This document shows, one piece after another, positions 62,868 through 64,000 of a stretch of DNA of 64,000 nt. Numbering within the stretch: position 1 is the stretch's first letter; each line of letters opens with the position of its first letter. Source of the DNA: Croceibacter atlanticus HTCC2559. GTDB lineage: Bacteria; Bacteroidota; Bacteroidia; Flavobacteriales; Flavobacteriaceae. The notes under the pieces were generated by a model. That model searched no databases, was not told where the DNA came from, and saw nothing but the letters and a program-made list of their open reading frames with translations. Location: contig NC_014230.1 in NCBI RefSeq assembly GCF_000196315.1, forward strand, positions 2,628,501 to 2,692,500. Reading direction: 5' to 3'. A program made the position numbers and the translations under genes.

Positions 62868-64000
62868 AGGTTACATTTAATAAACAGAGGCCATAAATAA
62901 ATGCTGGTGCTGCAATCCTCATTGAAGAGTGACTAATAGTTAATGCCCAAAATAACAAAAATGCATAAAAGTAATTATTACGCCTATTCTTAAACCTGTA
63001 AAGTAACGGAGTTAATACTAAAATAAGAAGTATTACAATACCTAAAATACCATGTTCAGATAATAATCTACTAAATTCATTATGTGTAGCTGCAAGAATT
63101 TTAGTTTTCTCATAGCGATACTCTCTAATTTTACCAATACCAATACCAGTAATTGGTTTATCATAAAACGCTTCAAGTTCCGAAGTAATAAGCTCTGCTC
63201 TTCCAGTGGTAATATCAGTTTTTAAACGACCAGCAGCATCTTTGTTTGTGTATCTATTCGTTATTAACCCAGAAGTTTTAATAGCCGTAAAAGCAAAGGT
63301 ACTTGCTAGTATAATAGCTATTATAGATAGCCTCGGTATTAAAAACGCTTTAGTTTTTATATTTCCTCTTAAAAAATAAATACCTACAAAAGCTATAGCA
63401 CAAATTAACCCTGTAATTATACCTCCACGCGAAAACGTAACTAAACCTCTATATGTAACTAATGCTAGCAATATGAGATCTAAAATATTAATGAACTTAT
63501 TCTTTATATAAAATAAGCGGGTAAGAAGTACAAATATTCCTATTCCTAAAGTTGTAGCAACCTGGTTAGGACCGAAACCTCCAGAAGCTTCATGATTAGA
63601 TTGTGTACTTCCTAAAATATCTCCAATATCTGGAGTATTAAAAAATAAGTAAACGGTCATAGTTATTACCGGTAGTAACAGCGCAAGAATAATATGCTGT
63701 AACCTACGCGTACTAATTGAACGCCTATAACAGTAAATTGCGCTTAAACCAAGACAAACAGGTCCTGTTAAATTAAATAAAACTGTATTCCTAACATTTG
63801 TTTCTGGATTTAAATACATTGCTGCAAATAAAATTCCAGGTGTTAATAGGATAAGATATAACCAATATGGGCCAGATCGAGAAGATGCTCCTCTATAAAA
63901 AAGACCTATTAGTAATAACCCAATAACAACATATTTACCAAACTCATAAGCAATACCACCATTGGTCATTCTCAAGAATACTTCACAAGATGTAAAATAT
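62812..64000 (-). CDS. O-antigen ligase-like (Wzy/WaaL) membrane protein, 5' end outside the window
   Basis: At least 387 residues to the window edge and the frame stays open to base 64000, so the N terminus is probably missing. An apparent TTG start at 63975 lies inside the run LRMTNGGIAYEF, which looks internal. About ten membrane helices are visible. The large periplasmic loop holds the conserved segment KPITGIGIGKIREY, with TGRAELITSELEAF before and AATHNEFSRLLSEHGILG after, as in the Wzy_C family. It polymerises or ligates the glycan made by the two downstream enzymes. Confidence 0.88.
   Translation of the reverse strand, partial: YFTSCEVFLRMTNGGIAYEFGKYVVIGLLLIGLFYRGASSRSGPYWLYLILLTPGILFAAMYLNPETNVRNTVLFNLTGPVCLGLSAIYCYRRSISTRRLQHIILALLLPVITMTVYLFFNTPDIGDILGSTQSNHEASGGFGPNQVATTLGIGIFVLLTRLFYIKNKFINILDLILLALVTYRGLVTFSRGGIITGLICAIAFVGIYFLRGNIKTKAFLIPRLSIIAIILASTFAFTAIKTSGLITNRYTNKDAAGRLKTDITTGRAELITSELEAFYDKPITGIGIGKIREYRYEKTKILAATHNEFSRLLSEHGILGIVILLILVLTPLLYRFKNRRNNYFYAFLLFWALTISHSSMRIAAPAFIYGLCLLNVTYETSPLRRKQTSAARLHT

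Noticed and set aside
1-64000. CRISPR arrays, tRNA, rRNA and insertion sequences
   Set aside because: No direct-repeat arrays with regular spacers, no cloverleaf-like sequence, no rRNA-like conserved block and no transposase frame were seen on reading through; a covariance scan was not possible.

Overview
The window reads as a stretch of a marine Flavobacteriaceae (Bacteroidota) chromosome. The DNA is AT-rich, with TTA as the dominant leucine codon. Many genes are preceded by the Bacteroidota housekeeping -7 box TAnnTTTG and have little or no Shine-Dalgarno sequence. Type IX secretion (T9SS) parts, a sodium-pumping NADH:quinone reductase, TamL-type outer-membrane biogenesis and many lipoproteins with a short signal followed by Cys point the same way. 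I saw no rRNA, tRNA, CRISPR array or transposase.

Layout. 1-6.2 kb: a small membrane protein, then gpmI, a thioredoxin-fold lipoprotein, map and a methyltransferase in one operon, facing apbE and a small partner gene. 6.2-12.4 kb: the complete nqrABCDEF operon. 12.5-19.7 kb: the T9SS plug gene, a DUF3667 membrane protein, apaG, a pair of NRDE and papain-like proteins, a T9SS-exported purple-acid-phosphatase-like enzyme and a membrane protein. 19.8-25 kb: sodC, an ECF sigma/anti-sigma pair, a run of hairpins, a TPR lipoprotein and a DUF4331 protein that appears split over two exported polypeptides. 25-31.5 kb: a LETM1-like protein, TrkH/TrkA potassium uptake, menaquinone methyltransferase, PorT and an rRNA methyltransferase. 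31.5-40 kb: tamL, fbaA, accD, a lipoprotein, rpsO and pnp. 39.9-40.65 kb: a compositionally foreign cassette-like insertion. 40.7-45.6 kb: the glyoxylate shunt (aceB, aceA) with a divergent ScfR/RamB-type regulator and a palindromic operator. 45.6-51.2 kb: GH3-like protein, bcp, a PQQ-type sugar dehydrogenase with its cytochrome c and a large unknown membrane protein. 51.3-58.8 kb: recQ, the kdsD-tatC-ahpD-like-lptB run, pssA and a PorV/PorQ-like protein. 58.8-64 kb: lnt, then polysaccharide genes (initiating sugar transferase, glycosyltransferase, O-antigen ligase cut by the window end).

How the parts fit. The NQR operon pumps sodium and ApbE attaches FMN to NqrB and NqrC, whose target motifs here deviate from the usual form. 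UbiE makes menaquinone for that chain. Envelope building is spread across the window: TamL, LptB, KdsD, Lnt, TatC, PssA and the T9SS parts. The ECF sigma block with SodC looks like an envelope or oxidative stress locus, by position only.

Most worth a second look: the 40.1-40.65 kb cassette with its nested-palindrome element; the split DUF4331 pair beside the sigma factor; loss of all structural zinc cysteines in both AccD and RecQ; non-canonical flavinylation motifs; the GCGAA operator cluster at aceB; and near-leaderless promoters. Most of the rest is ordinary core genome.
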